Part shown: positions 1 through 8,862 of the stretch, piece by piece
Position numbering within the stretch: position 1 is the stretch's first letter
Layout: each line of letters opens with the position of its first letter
Assembly: GCA_029259935.1 (NCBI GenBank)
Contig: JAJDEH010000026.1
Coordinates: 1 to 64,000 of the forward strand
Reading direction: 5' to 3'
From: Planctomycetota bacterium
Lineage (GTDB): Bacteria > Planctomycetota > Planctomycetia > Pirellulales > Pirellulaceae
Length of the DNA: 64,000 nucleotides
Made by a program: the position numbers and the translations under genes
Notes under the pieces: model-generated
Databases searched by the model: none
Told to the model about the DNA's origin: nothing
The model's input: the letters and a program-made list of their open reading frames with translations, nothing else

Positions 1-642
1 GGCACCGCCCAGTTCTTCATGGGTGACTTCTTCATGGGTCACCGTCTTCACGACGTCGGGACCGGTGACGTACATGTAAGACGTGTCCTTGACCATGAAA
101 ATAAAATCGGTAATCGCCGGCGAATAAACGGCTCCGCCGGCGCAGGGCCCCATCACCAGCGAAATCTGCGGAACCACGCCGGAAGCCAGCACGTTTCTTT
201 GGAACACTTCGGCGTAGCCGCCCAGCGAGGCGACGCCTTCTTGAATTCGCGCGCCGCCCGAGTCGTTCATGCCGATGATCGGAGCACCCACCTTCATCGC
301 CTGATCCATGATCTTGCAGATCTTCTCAGCGTGCGCTTCCGACAGAGAACCGCCAAAGACGGTGAAGTCTTGGCTAAAGACGAACACGATGCGGCCGTTG
401 ATCGTGCCGTAACCGGTGACCACGCCGTCGCCGGGTATCCGCTGCTGGTCCATGCCGAAGTCGCCGCAGCGATGCTCCACGAACATATCCCACTCTTCGA
501 ACGAATGCGGATCGAGCAGCAAATCGATTCGCTCGCGGGCGGTCAGCTTGCCCTTGGCATGCTGGGCGTCGATTCGCTGCTGGCCGCCGCCGAGCTTCGC
601 GGCGGCGCGCTTTTCGTCCAGTCGGCGGATGATTTCTTCCAT
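1..642 (-). CDS. pccB: Acyl-CoA carboxylase carboxyltransferase (beta) subunit, 5' part only
   Basis: The reverse strand reads from an ATG at 642 for 214 codons to the window edge without a stop, so only the N-terminal part is present. The start [20 protein letters not shown] and the following [15 protein letters not shown] and [10 protein letters not shown] segments are those of the biotin-dependent carboxyltransferase family (propionyl-, methylcrotonyl- or acetyl-CoA carboxylase beta chains). These cytoplasmic enzymes transfer CO2 from carboxybiotin to an acyl-CoA. Residues [12 protein letters not shown], which build the CoA/oxyanion site, are visible near the left edge. An AGAAGGA ribosome site lies 8 bases before the ATG. 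Which acyl-CoA is used cannot be decided from the fragment; propionyl-CoA is the commonest in this length class. Confidence 0.9.
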   Translation of the reverse strand, partial: MEEIIRRLDEKRAAAKLGGGQQRIDAQHAKGKLTARERIDLLLDPHSFEEWDMFVEHRCGDFGMDQQRIPGDGVVTGYGTINGRIVFVFSQDFTVFGGSLSEAHAEKICKIMDQAMKVGAPIIGMNDSGGARIQEGVASLGGYAEVFQRNVLASGVVPQISLVMGPCAGGAVYSPAITDFIFMVKDTSYMYVTGPDVVKTVTHEEVTHEELGGA

Positions 643-730
643 GGTGCCTGTCCTTCTCGAATTCACGATTTTTCGGCTCACTTCGCGCGAGGATCAACTA
701 CTCCACGGCAGGCCGAAAGTCGCGAGGGCT

Positions 731-982
731 TCAACTGCCCTCCGTCACTGAAGCATGGGATCCATCGCAGTACGGCGCTCCGCCGGTTCGTTTACAAGTA
801 CAGAAGTAAACGGTCTTCGCTTCCTCGGCCTGAAATACGTTGGGAACAAAAGAAGTCCCGCCGTGCGAGCCATCGCAAAACGGCTGGTTGGCCGAGAGTC
901 CGCACGAGCACCAGGCATACTTCTTTCCAGCTTCCAACTCAAATTCGAGGGGACTGGTTCCAGCAACTTTTGGTTCGTCCAT
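731..982 (-). CDS. CDGSH iron-sulfur domain protein with two CDGSH motifs
   Basis: The 83-residue product has two copies of the CxCx2-3(S/T)x3Px(C)DGxH signature: CSCGLSANQPFCDGSH (about residues 25-40) and CTCKRTGGAPYCDGSH (about 61-76). Three Cys and one His of each copy bind a redox-active, pH-labile 2Fe-2S cluster in the mitoNEET family; the tandem small soluble form is widespread in bacteria, and its role there (redox or cluster transfer) is not well settled. There is no signal peptide or membrane anchor. It lies 88 bases before the carboxylase gene on the same strand and could be co-transcribed with it. Confidence 0.93.
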   Translation of the reverse strand: MDEPKVAGTSPLEFELEAGKKYAWCSCGLSANQPFCDGSHGGTSFVPNVFQAEEAKTVYFCTCKRTGGAPYCDGSHASVTEGS

Positions 983-1481
983 GTCGTACGCTCCTAAAAC
1001 TTTTCCTTGGGGGGGATGGCCCTACAAGCACCACAAGCACCGTTCGCGGGCGAGTTTCTCAAACCTGCGCCGCTTCAGATAGCCCCCATGGTACACGAAT
1101 CCTGACCGCTAAAGAGATCCGAACCGGAGCCGACCGGGACGCCATGGAGTATCCGCCAGAATCACCATGGAACGCATTGAGAGGATACTTTGCAAACTGT
1201 GCGGTTTGCATGCCCCTGGTGTCCCGCCGTTCTCGTAACGTCGAACGGATGATCCCGCCAAATGAACGGGCCGATGCAACTGATTTCTGATCCGACCCCG
1301 GTATCACCACATCAGGCCACCGCGCGAATCCTGAATTTCAACTCCGTCCTGATGAACACCGGATGGCTGCAAACACCCATGCGGAACTGGGTTGAATTGG
1401 CCCCTCGGTTGACATTCACGGGCCACTCCACTACGATCAAAAGCTGCACTAAGTCTCCATCGCCCGTGGCAGAGTTTTCTT
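983..1481. other. Intergenic region between divergent genes
   Basis: About 500 bases separate the divergent CDGSH gene and the first single-span membrane protein gene. Open frames here are short and have no recognisable product or convincing ribosome site. It should hold both promoters, but I see no clear operator or strong hairpin. Confidence 0.5.
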
Positions 1482-2375
1482 ATGAGCGCGGTTGCCGATC
1501 CTGTTGCTAATGATTCTTCCGTCAAACTGCCTGGGTTTGATACTCAGGTTTCAGGATACGATAAGGTATCCGCAGTCCTCGTGGCGGGAGTCCTACTGGT
1601 TGGATTTTTCGCGGCGTTGCTGTTCATCATCTGGCTTACCAAGATCGTCATCTTCCGTCCCAGCATGCCGGAAGTCGTCATCTTTGACTTAAAAGGACGT
1701 GGAGAAGCGGCCGAAGGCGTGGCCCGCGACATGGAAGAGCCGGGCGTTGAGGAACTGCCCGATGTCCAACAGCCGCAACTTGCCGACGCGCTGGAGGCGA
1801 TGACCGATGCCATTTCCACGACACGCGGCGTCACCGAAGCGTTTGAAGGCAACGCCGAACAAATGGGCAGTGGGAAGGGAAAAGGCGACAGCCGCGCGGC
1901 GGGTCCCGGCGGCGATGGCAACTTAGACCTGATTCCTCCTTGGGAACGCTGGGAAGTGAAGTATTCAACCCGCAGCGTTGAGGACTACGCCCAACAACTC
2001 GACTTCTTCGATATCGAAATCGGCGCGCTCCATCGAACGAGTACGGAGATCAACTATCTATCAAAAATGGCCAGTTCCAAAAGAAAGCGACGTGGGTCGC
2101 GTCCTCAGGAGGATCGGCTGTACTTCGTGCATGGAAAATCGGGAGCACTGACCGCGCTGACGGAACAACTATTGAAGGGCTCGGGGATCGACACCAACAA
2201 CCGATTGCTCGCGCAATTCTATCCCCACGAAACTTATACTCTGTTACTGAACCTGGAAAAGAGTAGGCTCGGCGGCCGCAGCTTGGGACAAGTTCGCAAG
2301 ACGGTGTTTGCCGTTGAACAAGTGGGATCAAACTATAGGTTCACGGTCGAGCAGCAACTTTTCCTCGGCGGATAA
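1482..2375 (+). CDS. Single-span membrane protein of unknown function, planctomycete type (first paralog)
   Basis: The 297-residue product starts with a hydrophilic stretch containing GFDTQVSGYDKVSA, then one strong transmembrane helix at about residues 30-54 (VSAVLVAGVLLVGFFAALLF). After a variable Glu/Gly-rich linker comes a conserved domain from IPPWERWEVKYST onward with LDFFDIEIGALHR, RLYFVHGKSGAL, RLLAQFYPHETY and RKTVFAVEQ. The same order and motifs occur in the next gene, so the two are tandem paralogs about 175 bases apart. The helix near the N-terminus suggests an N-in, C-out anchor with the conserved domain outside the cytoplasm. I do not recognise a characterised family; the layout resembles ExbD/TolR-like or TonB-accessory proteins only superficially. 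Confidence 0.8.
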   Translation: MSAVADPVANDSSVKLPGFDTQVSGYDKVSAVLVAGVLLVGFFAALLFIIWLTKIVIFRPSMPEVVIFDLKGRGEAAEGVARDMEEPGVEELPDVQQPQLADALEAMTDAISTTRGVTEAFEGNAEQMGSGKGKGDSRAAGPGGDGNLDLIPPWERWEVKYSTRSVEDYAQQLDFFDIEIGALHRTSTEINYLSKMASSKRKRRGSRPQEDRLYFVHGKSGALTALTEQLLKGSGIDTNNRLLAQFYPHETYTLLLNLEKSRLGGRSLGQVRKTVFAVEQVGSNYRFTVEQQLFLGG

Positions 2376-2549
2376 TTACTGGTCACGTCACGTCGGTTGC
2401 AGCTTGTTCCGGCGGAGCGTGGGCAAGCAGTGATTGTCACGCGCTGGCGAGTGCAGTGTTCCAACGTTCGCGGTCCAGACAATCGCGACACGCGGTGAGG
2501 CATCGGCGAGTCGTTCTCTTCTCATCCAAGTTTCTCTGGAGGCAATGGC

Positions 2550-3434
2550 ATGGCGGCGAAAACCAAGCAGGGCGCGGAGCACGAATCCAAGCCGCCCGTT
2601 GATTTTGAAACTAAAGTCTCCAAGTACGACCGGGTGTCCGCAATCCTTGCCGCGGGAGTCACGTTGAGCGGGTTTTTCGCGCTACTTCTGTTCATTTTTT
2701 GGTTAAGCCACAGCGTGGTCTTCACCCCTGGAGTTGCCGAGATTCACTCGCTGCCGACACGCGAATCGGAAACTCCGCCGAAGCGGCCCGCCTTGGAAAT
2801 GGTCGAGCCGGGGGACGAACTGCCTGACGTTCCCCGACCCCAAATGCTGAAGGCCCTTGAAGCGATGACGAATGCCGTATCGTCGACAGAGGGTGTCCAC
2901 GAACCGTTCTTGGGATACGCCCGAAGAATGGGAGAAGGGAACGGTGATCCTGTTGGGCCGATAGATCCCGTACCCTTGCCACCGGTTATTCCGCCCTGGG
3001 ACCGGTGGGAAATTCGATTTACCACGAGCGACGCCAGTGACTACGCCAAGCAACTCGACTTTTTCCGAATCGAGTTGGGTGCCATCCACAGAACGACGAC
3101 TCGGATTACCTACGGCAGCAGATTTTCCACCGCTTCACCGCGCAAGAGATTTGGCTCGCGAAGTGAAGAAACACGGTTGTACTTTGTTCATGGAAAAGTG
3201 GGAGCCCTGAAGTCCCTGAGTGAACAATTGCTGAACCAAGCCGGGGTCCAAACCGAGGATAAGTTATTGGCCCAGTTCTATCCGAACGAAATCTACAGCA
3301 GCCTACTGCAAAAGGAGCGAGTGCATCTCGACGGACGAGGCGTTGACGACGTTCGCAAGACCGTATTCGGGGTAAAGAAGGCCGGGGACGGTTATGAGTT
3401 TACCGTTGAACATCAGTTCTTCTTGAACCCATAA
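2550..3434 (+). CDS. Single-span membrane protein of unknown function, planctomycete type (second paralog)
   Basis: The 294-residue product repeats the organisation of its upstream neighbour: FETKVSKYDRVSAILAAGV, one helix at about residues 29-55, a Pro/Glu-rich linker, then IPPWDRWEIRFTT, LDFFRIELGAIHR, RLYFVHGKVGAL, KLLAQFYPNEIY and RKTVFGVKKAG. The linker and the tip of the domain differ, while the core differs mostly by conservative changes, which suggests an old duplication kept for function. A GGAGG ribosome site lies 7 bases before the ATG. Function is unknown; the conserved FVHGK segment would be a good place to look for a ligand site. It converges on the aldose epimerase gene 24 bases away. 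Confidence 0.8.
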   Translation: MAAKTKQGAEHESKPPVDFETKVSKYDRVSAILAAGVTLSGFFALLLFIFWLSHSVVFTPGVAEIHSLPTRESETPPKRPALEMVEPGDELPDVPRPQMLKALEAMTNAVSSTEGVHEPFLGYARRMGEGNGDPVGPIDPVPLPPVIPPWDRWEIRFTTSDASDYAKQLDFFRIELGAIHRTTTRITYGSRFSTASPRKRFGSRSEETRLYFVHGKVGALKSLSEQLLNQAGVQTEDKLLAQFYPNEIYSSLLQKERVHLDGRGVDDVRKTVFGVKKAGDGYEFTVEHQFFLNP

Positions 3435-3458
3435 CACGAACTATCGCCTGGCCACTCG

Positions 3459-4421
3459 CTATCGCGTGGCCAATCGGATTTCGATATCCACGCTTAGAGA
3501 TTCACCCGGCCTTAGGATTCGCAGTCCGGCGTCCACGCCTTGCTTGTGCAGGCGAAATGGATCTGGCGCGCAGGTGTAGGGTTCAATGCAAACCGCCTCG
3601 CGATGAGGTGGATTGTAGACGACGCATTCGCGAAACAGGTCCGAGAATTCCATTTCCATCCGTGGCCCGCCGTGTGGATCGTCGTGTGGATCGTCGATGC
3701 TGGCCAGGCACGCTCCCTCTCTCGACTCCAAGCCGGAAAAGACATTGTCCAGCGTCATATCGGCGAACTTGACGCCCTCGAGATAGTTTTCGCCTTCGGT
3801 CAGCGGAACGCGTTGGCCCGTCGTGATCATCCCATCCAACTCCCATTGTTGTGTGACCGGAAATCGGACAACGCAATTGTCCGCCGTGCCCGGCCCAATC
3901 GGGACACGAAAATACGGATGAGTTCCTAGCCCGCAGGGCAGCGGTGTGTCGCCCGGATTTTCAACAACCAGCCGGGACTTCAATGATTGGCCCGCGACCT
4001 CGTAGCGGACAGTGATGAGAAAGTCGGCAGGCCAACGATCGAGCAATTCGGGATCGTCCTGCGACGCTTGAAACTGGCCGACAACTCGACTTGCAGATTG
4101 CTCGATCACGCGCCAAGGTCGCTGGTGAACGAAACCGTGAATCGCGTTTCCGCGGCCATCACCATCTTGCAGCTTGAACCGCCGACCGTCCCATTCGAAT
4201 TCGACGCCTTGAATTCGTCCGGGAAAGGGAAACAGAATGGGGATACCGCTGCCGGAAGCACGCTTGGTCCCCTGCTCGAATCCTTCCTCCGACCACAATA
4301 ACTCAATGTCGGCATCACCGTGAGGTACGCGAAAGCTAAAGCAATTAAAACCAAAGCCGGCCAAGACCCGCGCCTCCGCCCCGCTCTCCGCATCTCGAAT
4401 CGCTACACACGTCGGTGCCAT
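3459..4421 (-). CDS. galM: Aldose 1-epimerase (galactose mutarotase family)
   Basis: The 320-residue product has the layout of the GalM/YeaD super-sandwich fold. It shows the early SGIPILFPFPGRI segment, the AIHGFVHQRPW motif (about residues 93-103) carrying the catalytic-region histidine, GLGTHPYFRVP (about 164-174) with the second conserved His, and AVCIEPYTCAPDPF near the C-terminus with the Glu that acts as base. Members interconvert alpha and beta anomers of hexoses in the cytoplasm. Length is normal. The gene starts 12 bases after the end of the upstream membrane-protein gene and is probably co-transcribed with it. A perfect 7-bp inverted repeat (TGGCCAC/GTGGCCA) overlaps its last codons and may end transcription between the convergent genes. 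Confidence 0.9.
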   Translation of the reverse strand: MAPTCVAIRDAESGAEARVLAGFGFNCFSFRVPHGDADIELLWSEEGFEQGTKRASGSGIPILFPFPGRIQGVEFEWDGRRFKLQDGDGRGNAIHGFVHQRPWRVIEQSASRVVGQFQASQDDPELLDRWPADFLITVRYEVAGQSLKSRLVVENPGDTPLPCGLGTHPYFRVPIGPGTADNCVVRFPVTQQWELDGMITTGQRVPLTEGENYLEGVKFADMTLDNVFSGLESREGACLASIDDPHDDPHGGPRMEMEFSDLFRECVVYNPPHREAVCIEPYTCAPDPFRLHKQGVDAGLRILRPGESLSVDIEIRLATR

Positions 4422-4433
4422 CGTTAGAGCCTT

Positions 4434-5420
4434 TCATTGGCGATTGCCGAACTGAGGTGCCATGTTGGCGGTTGGCGGCCGTAATGACCGCTCCGCCAAT
4501 CCCGAGCTTCGGCGAACGTGCCGCGCCGTGCCAACCATTAGGAAGTAGACGATTAGCATGGAAACCACGCTCCGCCACAGCGTGGCCCGTGAAGTGCTTC
4601 CGGTCGCCACGGCCGCCAATTGATGCAGCAGCCACAGCACGCCGGCGACTCCCAAGGCAAGCAACAAAGTCGCCAGCAGTTGCCCCCCCATGAATCGCCG
4701 CATCACACCCTGCGGCAGCTCGCTCAATAACCAAATGCCGACGGGAAATTGCAGTAACGTGGGGACGATCGCGATCCGTCCACCCCAGGTGGCGACGCGC
4801 CGCGTGCATTCCTCGGACCGGTGGCGACTGCCGTAAAGGGCATCGCCAATTACGAACACACCGGTGACCGCCAGCGACGCCAGCCAAAAATGAACGGTGC
4901 GGGCGAGGATTTCGCCTTGCATCATCGCATGTCGAAATTCACTGGACGCGAGTGGTTCCCGGTCGTTCAAGTTTTGCCCGGCGAGATCCGTGAGGATCAC
5001 GAATAAGAAGGGAAAGTGATACAACAAGTTGGTGCCCGCCAACAGCAGCAATCCCATTCGCGCCCAGCGCTGCCAAGCCGAGGATTTACTACCCGCATGC
5101 CACCAAATGACTTGAGTGGCCATCAGTATCAACGAAAACGCCAATTCGACGAGTCCGTAGGTAATTCGCGAATTGAGCAGCACCAGAGCTTGGCGCAACT
5201 GGGGCGACCAGACGAACCATCCCAGCAAAAAGCCGAGCAGGATTCCAACGATCAGCAGTGCGAGTGATGACAAAGCGAGGCGTCTGCCCACATGGCCCGC
5301 CAATTCGCTTCCCCGCCCCTCACGCCATTCCAGCCACAGGCAGACCAGCGGCCCACTCGTACCTACGCTGACACACAAGAGGTGCAGCGCCGGAATCAGC
5401 AAGAGCATTAATTCTCTCAA
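4434..5420 (-). CDS. Polytopic integral membrane protein of unknown function
   Basis: The 328-residue product has about seven to eight hydrophobic helices spread over its whole length, starting at the N-terminus (MLLLIPALHLLCVSVGTSGP) and ending with LWRSVVSMLIVYFLMVGTA before a charged tail. Helices contain scattered His residues (for example YHFPFLF and ARTVHFWLAS), which may mean heme binding, as in several bacterial multi-span cytochrome-like proteins, but no CxxCH motif is present. I recall no characterised homolog. It is followed after 12 bases by the aldose epimerase gene in the same direction. Confidence 0.8.
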   Translation of the reverse strand: MRELMLLLIPALHLLCVSVGTSGPLVCLWLEWREGRGSELAGHVGRRLALSSLALLIVGILLGFLLGWFVWSPQLRQALVLLNSRITYGLVELAFSLILMATQVIWWHAGSKSSAWQRWARMGLLLLAGTNLLYHFPFLFVILTDLAGQNLNDREPLASSEFRHAMMQGEILARTVHFWLASLAVTGVFVIGDALYGSRHRSEECTRRVATWGGRIAIVPTLLQFPVGIWLLSELPQGVMRRFMGGQLLATLLLALGVAGVLWLLHQLAAVATGSTSRATLWRSVVSMLIVYFLMVGTARHVRRSSGLAERSLRPPTANMAPQFGNRQ

Positions 5421-5648
5421 TGCAACACCGAACTCACGAGGGCAATGGACGATTGTTTTAACGACTGCATTCTAATCGCGTGCCGGCCGCCGTCGAAGTG
5501 GGCGACCGCGTGCAAAATTGTGCGGCAAACAGGTTGATCAGGCAGAGTCCAAACGCAACAACTCCCGCCGAACTAATGGCTTAAAGAGCGTTCACCGCTA
5601 GACCCACATTGACAGAGTGGGACAAGCGAAAGTAAATTTACATCTCGC

Positions 5649-5722
5649 GGGCGATTAGCTCAGTTGGCTAGAGCGCCGCCCTTACAAGGCGGATGTCGTG
5701 GGTTCAAGTCCCCCATCGCCCA
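5649..5722 (+). tRNA. tRNA-Val (anticodon TAC)
   Basis: The acceptor stem GGGCGAT pairs exactly with ATCGCCC near the 3' end. The D-arm (GCTC...GAGC), the anticodon stem CCGCC/GGCGG with loop CTTACAA, and a T-arm with GTTCAAGTC all fold canonically. Positions 34-36 read TAC, so the tRNA decodes GTA valine codons. CCA is not encoded; the discriminator base is A. A phage-type integrase starts 218 bases downstream in the same direction, so the 3' half of this tRNA is the probable attachment site of the element to the right. Confidence 0.95.
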
Positions 5723-5748
5723 CTCGGTACAATTGCTTATGTCCTTAG

Positions 5749-5820
5749 CACTTACCGTTGTGCCCTCGTAAGTGTGGGAGCGGTCAACGGTAGTGCTTTG
5801 CACCTTTCGTTGCACCTTTC
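5749..5820 (+). repeat. Candidate recombinase arm sites: inverted and direct repeats after the tRNA
   Basis: CACTTAC (5749-5755) and GTAAGTG (5768-5774) form a perfect 7-bp inverted repeat. TTGCACCTTTC occurs twice 12 bases apart (5798-5808 and 5810-5820). Closely spaced direct repeats between an attachment site and an integrase gene are typical of arm-type integrase sites or excisionase sites. The assignment is inference from position only. Confidence 0.45.
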
Positions 5821-5939
5821 CTGCTACACTGTCTTGTCGAAAGGCTTCCTGCCCGGCCATCACCCAGGCAGGAAGCAGTCGCGGACTTCTCCAGTCCACT
5901 GCGTTGTATTTCACAACTCTTTGATTGGAGGGCTCGTCC

Positions 5940-7067
5940 ATGCCACGCAAAGCAAGTCCCTGGTTTCGCAAATCTGATGCCTGGTGGTACATCAAGATCA
6001 ACGGCAAGCAAACCAAGTTGGCCAAAGGTAAGGCCAACAAACAAGCAGCCGTTGATCGCTGGCACGAGCTAATGACAGAGCGGGCCGCTAACCCCGCGGC
6101 CGACAGTGATGACCATACTGTTGCTTCAGTCATTGATCTCTACCTCGCCCACGTCAAACGAACGAAGGCGGCACGAACGTATGATAAGTGCCAACGATAC
6201 TTACAGCGGTTCGCCGAAAGCCACGGCTGGCGTCCAGTGTGTGATTGCAAACCGATCCACCTGACCCATTGGCTTGACCAGCACGACGAGTGGCAAACGG
6301 ACTGGACGCTCCACGGCATCGTCAGCGTCGTGCACCGTCCCTTTAACTGGGCTTCCCACCAACGATTGATCGCTGCCAATCCCTTCCAAGGTGTCAGCCA
6401 TCGCCCAGGCCAGCCTCGCCGGCCGCTAACTGATGACGAGTTCAGAGGATTGATCAGAGCAACGGTGACGATTACGCCGGGCCAAATCCGGCGAAAGCCA
6501 CGGCAGCGGCCCACACCTGGGGAGCGTTTTCGGCAGGTTCTGTTCTTTCTCCGCTTGACCGGAGCTCGGCCAAGTGAGATGGCAAAGCTGAAATGGGCTG
6601 ACGTCGACCTGGACAACGCCGTCATCGTGTTGCGACAACATAAGACGATCCGCACCCAGCGGACGCCGAAGCCCCGCGTCATCCCCTTGGTGTCGGAAGT
6701 CGTGAAAATACTGATCCGGATTCGGCGCCGCCAGTCTGTCGGCACCGAATTTGTCTTTCTCACTGCCCGCGGGACGCCGTGGAAGAAGGACTCATTGGCC
6801 CAGCGAGTTCGTCGGCTTCGAGAAAAAATCGGCCTCCCCGACGATGTCGTATTGTATGGCATTCGGCACCAGTTTGGGACACAGTCGGTAATGAATGGCG
6901 TGGACATTAGGAGCCTCGCCGAGCTGTTGGGTCACACGTCGACCCGGATGACGGAACATTATGTTCACCTGACGGGCCAGACAGGACACCTGCACGCCGC
7001 CATGCGTCAAGCAGTCGCTGGGAGTCAAGGCACTGAAACGGCTGACCGTCCGCCGAGTGGGAGGTGA
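5940..7067 (+). CDS. int: Tyrosine-type site-specific integrase of the tRNA-Val element
   Basis: The 375-residue product begins MPRKASPWFRKSDAWWYIKI and has a SAM-like core-binding domain (about residues 60-145), followed by the catalytic domain. The active-site residues are visible: Arg in RLTGARPSEMAKL (about 205), the beta-hairpin Lys region before RVIPL, HxxR as YGIRHQF (about 306-312), a second His in LGHTS and the Tyr nucleophile in MTEHYVHLT (about 342). It cuts and rejoins DNA to insert or excise the element. The start at 5940 is chosen over an upstream in-frame TTG because GGAGG lies 8 bases before it. Its 3' end overlaps the convergent excisionase gene by about 160 bases. Confidence 0.93.
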   Translation: MPRKASPWFRKSDAWWYIKINGKQTKLAKGKANKQAAVDRWHELMTERAANPAADSDDHTVASVIDLYLAHVKRTKAARTYDKCQRYLQRFAESHGWRPVCDCKPIHLTHWLDQHDEWQTDWTLHGIVSVVHRPFNWASHQRLIAANPFQGVSHRPGQPRRPLTDDEFRGLIRATVTITPGQIRRKPRQRPTPGERFRQVLFFLRLTGARPSEMAKLKWADVDLDNAVIVLRQHKTIRTQRTPKPRVIPLVSEVVKILIRIRRRQSVGTEFVFLTARGTPWKKDSLAQRVRRLREKIGLPDDVVLYGIRHQFGTQSVMNGVDIRSLAELLGHTSTRMTEHYVHLTGQTGHLHAAMRQAVAGSQGTETADRPPSGR

Positions 7068-7353
7068 ATGTGGCAGGTGAATGATCTGACTTGCAGGCTG
7101 CCAAATAGGCCTGAAGGTCGCACTCGCGAATGCGAATGGTGCCACGGCGCTTGCCAAATCGAAACGCCGGGAGAGTGCCATCGCGGATGGCGTTCCTGAT
7201 CGTACTCTCGCTCACGCGTAGGAACTGGGCGGCTTCCTTAACCGTCAGCAGTTGAAGAGCAGCGTTACCCGCAATCAATTCTGGTTGCGGGCTTTTCTGC
7301 TCCTGAGTTGAGCGTTGAGACTGTTGGGATGTGGAAGGTTTTTGGGTAAGCAT
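6907..7353 (-). CDS. xis: Excisionase-family (MerR-like helix-turn-helix) DNA-binding protein
   Basis: In the 148-residue product residues 35-90 form a helix-turn-helix of the excisionase/SinR-like type: LLTVKEAAQFLRVSESTIRN, then a hairpin with FRFGKRRGTIRI and the final helix ECDLQAYLAA. Such proteins bend DNA to direct the integrase towards excision, or act as small repressors. The N-terminal 30 residues are Gln/Ser-rich. The C-terminal 50 residues are encoded entirely antisense to the integrase 3' end and look unconserved. The gene faces the integrase tail-to-tail. Confidence 0.8.
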   Translation of the reverse strand: MLTQKPSTSQQSQRSTQEQKSPQPELIAGNAALQLLTVKEAAQFLRVSESTIRNAIRDGTLPAFRFGKRRGTIRIRECDLQAYLAACKSDHSPATFTSHSADGQPFQCLDSQRLLDAWRRAGVLSGPSGEHNVPSSGSTCDPTARRGS

Positions 7354-7635
7354 AAAAAAAAACCGGGAATGTTTAAGTGGACATCCGCGGTCTTTCTGTC
7401 AGTCACCGGTAATTATTAGCGACTTCGTTTGAAGGTCAACACCTTTTGGAGATTTTTTCTAATTTGTGTCTTGTCTTGGGACCTATCCAGGCATATTGTT
7501 TTCCAGTGTTGCACACGACCGCCCTTCGGCCGCGAGAGCCCACCTCAATGTGGGACATCCGCGGTTGTCAGTCGTAGCCGAGTCCCGCTAGAGAAAGCGA
7601 GTGATAGGCAGATGATTGGCGGTCGGTGTGCGTCG
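7354..7635. other. Gap between excisionase and Replic_Relax genes
   Basis: About 280 bases with no convincing gene. The part next to the excisionase start is A/T-richer than its surroundings and probably holds its promoter. A stretch TTTTTTTGGGGCCC lies just inside the end of the relaxation gene. No strong hairpin is seen. Confidence 0.4.
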
Positions 7636-8853
7636 CTAACTCAAGGTGGGTTCCGCGGCTATTTTGCCGTGAGAACCCTCTTTTTTTGGGGCCCTCTCAG
7701 TTTGTTGACCTGTCGCACTGTTGCACGGCGACCTGAACAGACTGCGTTGTGGCATGGCCGCAATTCGCTCCTTCACGAAGGATCTGAGCTTTGCCTTGCG
7801 GTTCGTCCGATTGATAAGCGTACGCTTGAAATCCCAGAATGTGCGCATCCATGGTCGAGCATGCCGGGCGCGAATCCAGATCGGCTGCATAAGCGGAGCG
7901 CCGTTTTCATGGTGTTCGGCCAATTCACTGGCTGTGGTGAGCCAGAGCCGCTCGCGGGTGACGGTTGGAAGAGCGAGCGTCTCTGTAAGGACATCGACCA
8001 ATCGCCTGCTGTCACGACCGGCGACTTCTTTGTGTTGGGCCACCCACAGCCAGCGCACGCTGGGCGTTGTTGGCAAGCCGTATCGTTGACGGATTCTCTC
8101 GAGGTATTCTTCGGCGTCGGCGGATTGCATCCACTCGTGATAGCGGACCAGTTTTTGTTGGTAGATGCGCCGGATAGGAATGGTGCCGGCGTCAATCTCA
8201 ACAAACATAAGCTGCGTGCCGGTTCGCTCCCCCACCGTCAGTAGGCCAATGTCCGGTTCGACGAAATGCCACTCGCCATCTTGCCAATACTTTAGCCGAT
8301 GCTTCCGCCGGTTATAGCGTCGTTCACTCATCAGTAGTTGAACATCCGGAAGTGCCGCCACTGTTTTCTCGAACATCAGTTCAAACTCGGTGGCCATGAT
8401 TTCATGCAGCACGCTAAGTAGCGCACGGCCCCCGGTCTTAATCTGCTCCGGCGGATGGCTGGGCCACGCAGTCCCCCGCTGGCTGCCTCGTTCCCGGACA
8501 AATCGAATACCTCGCGCGGTGGCCAAATACACGTGAGGAAAGACCGGAGTCGTGCCTCGTACCGAAGCGATGTCGAGGACGCCCGCCGCAACTAAACGGG
8601 CCAGGATGCGACGTGTCGTTCGCTCGCTAGTGCACCACTGTGGAAACCGCTTGGCGACCTGCTGCCCCGTGGCCAGCCGACGATCATAGTTCCACGCCAC
8701 AAGCGCGGCGGCAAACGATGGAAGCTGTTCGAGTGGTTCCTGGGAGTGCCGTCTCGTGATGGGGCGTCGGAGCGGCCTGACAAGATCGGCTAAGTCCCAG
8801 GCCGAGCGGCGGCGTGGCAGAACTGTTGGCCGTGCCGTTTGAGTGTTGTTCAC
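7636..8853 (-). CDS. Replication-relaxation family protein
   Basis: The 405-residue product (GTG start) matches the Replic_Relax type: an N-terminal winged helix (about residues 45-110, LPSFAAALVAWNYDRRLATGQQVAKRF cut here for length, with TSERTTRRILARLVAAGVL), then an alpha/beta domain with EPDIGLLTV, MFVEIDAGT and a C-terminal helical part. The PD...ExD/T pattern in the second domain resembles a nuclease-like core. The family was described on rolling-circle and theta plasmids and integrative elements, where it assists replication after initiation. It is the last of several minus-strand genes that look like the replication and maintenance unit of this element. Confidence 0.75.
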   Translation of the reverse strand: MNNTQTARPTVLPRRRSAWDLADLVRPLRRPITRRHSQEPLEQLPSFAAALVAWNYDRRLATGQQVAKRFPQWCTSERTTRRILARLVAAGVLDIASVRGTTPVFPHVYLATARGIRFVRERGSQRGTAWPSHPPEQIKTGGRALLSVLHEIMATEFELMFEKTVAALPDVQLLMSERRYNRRKHRLKYWQDGEWHFVEPDIGLLTVGERTGTQLMFVEIDAGTIPIRRIYQQKLVRYHEWMQSADAEEYLERIRQRYGLPTTPSVRWLWVAQHKEVAGRDSRRLVDVLTETLALPTVTRERLWLTTASELAEHHENGAPLMQPIWIRARHARPWMRTFWDFKRTLINRTNRKAKLRSFVKERIAAMPQRSLFRSPCNSATGQQTERAPKKEGSHGKIAAEPTLS

Positions 8854-8862
8854 AGGTCGCCG

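Noticed and set aside
374..697. Arg-rich minus-strand frame at the left end
   Set aside because: It is a shifted frame of the carboxylase gene; the correct frame is open to the window edge.
19..1290. Long plus-strand open frame of 423 codons
   Set aside because: It runs antisense to the carboxylase and CDGSH genes, whose reverse-strand products are clearly recognisable.
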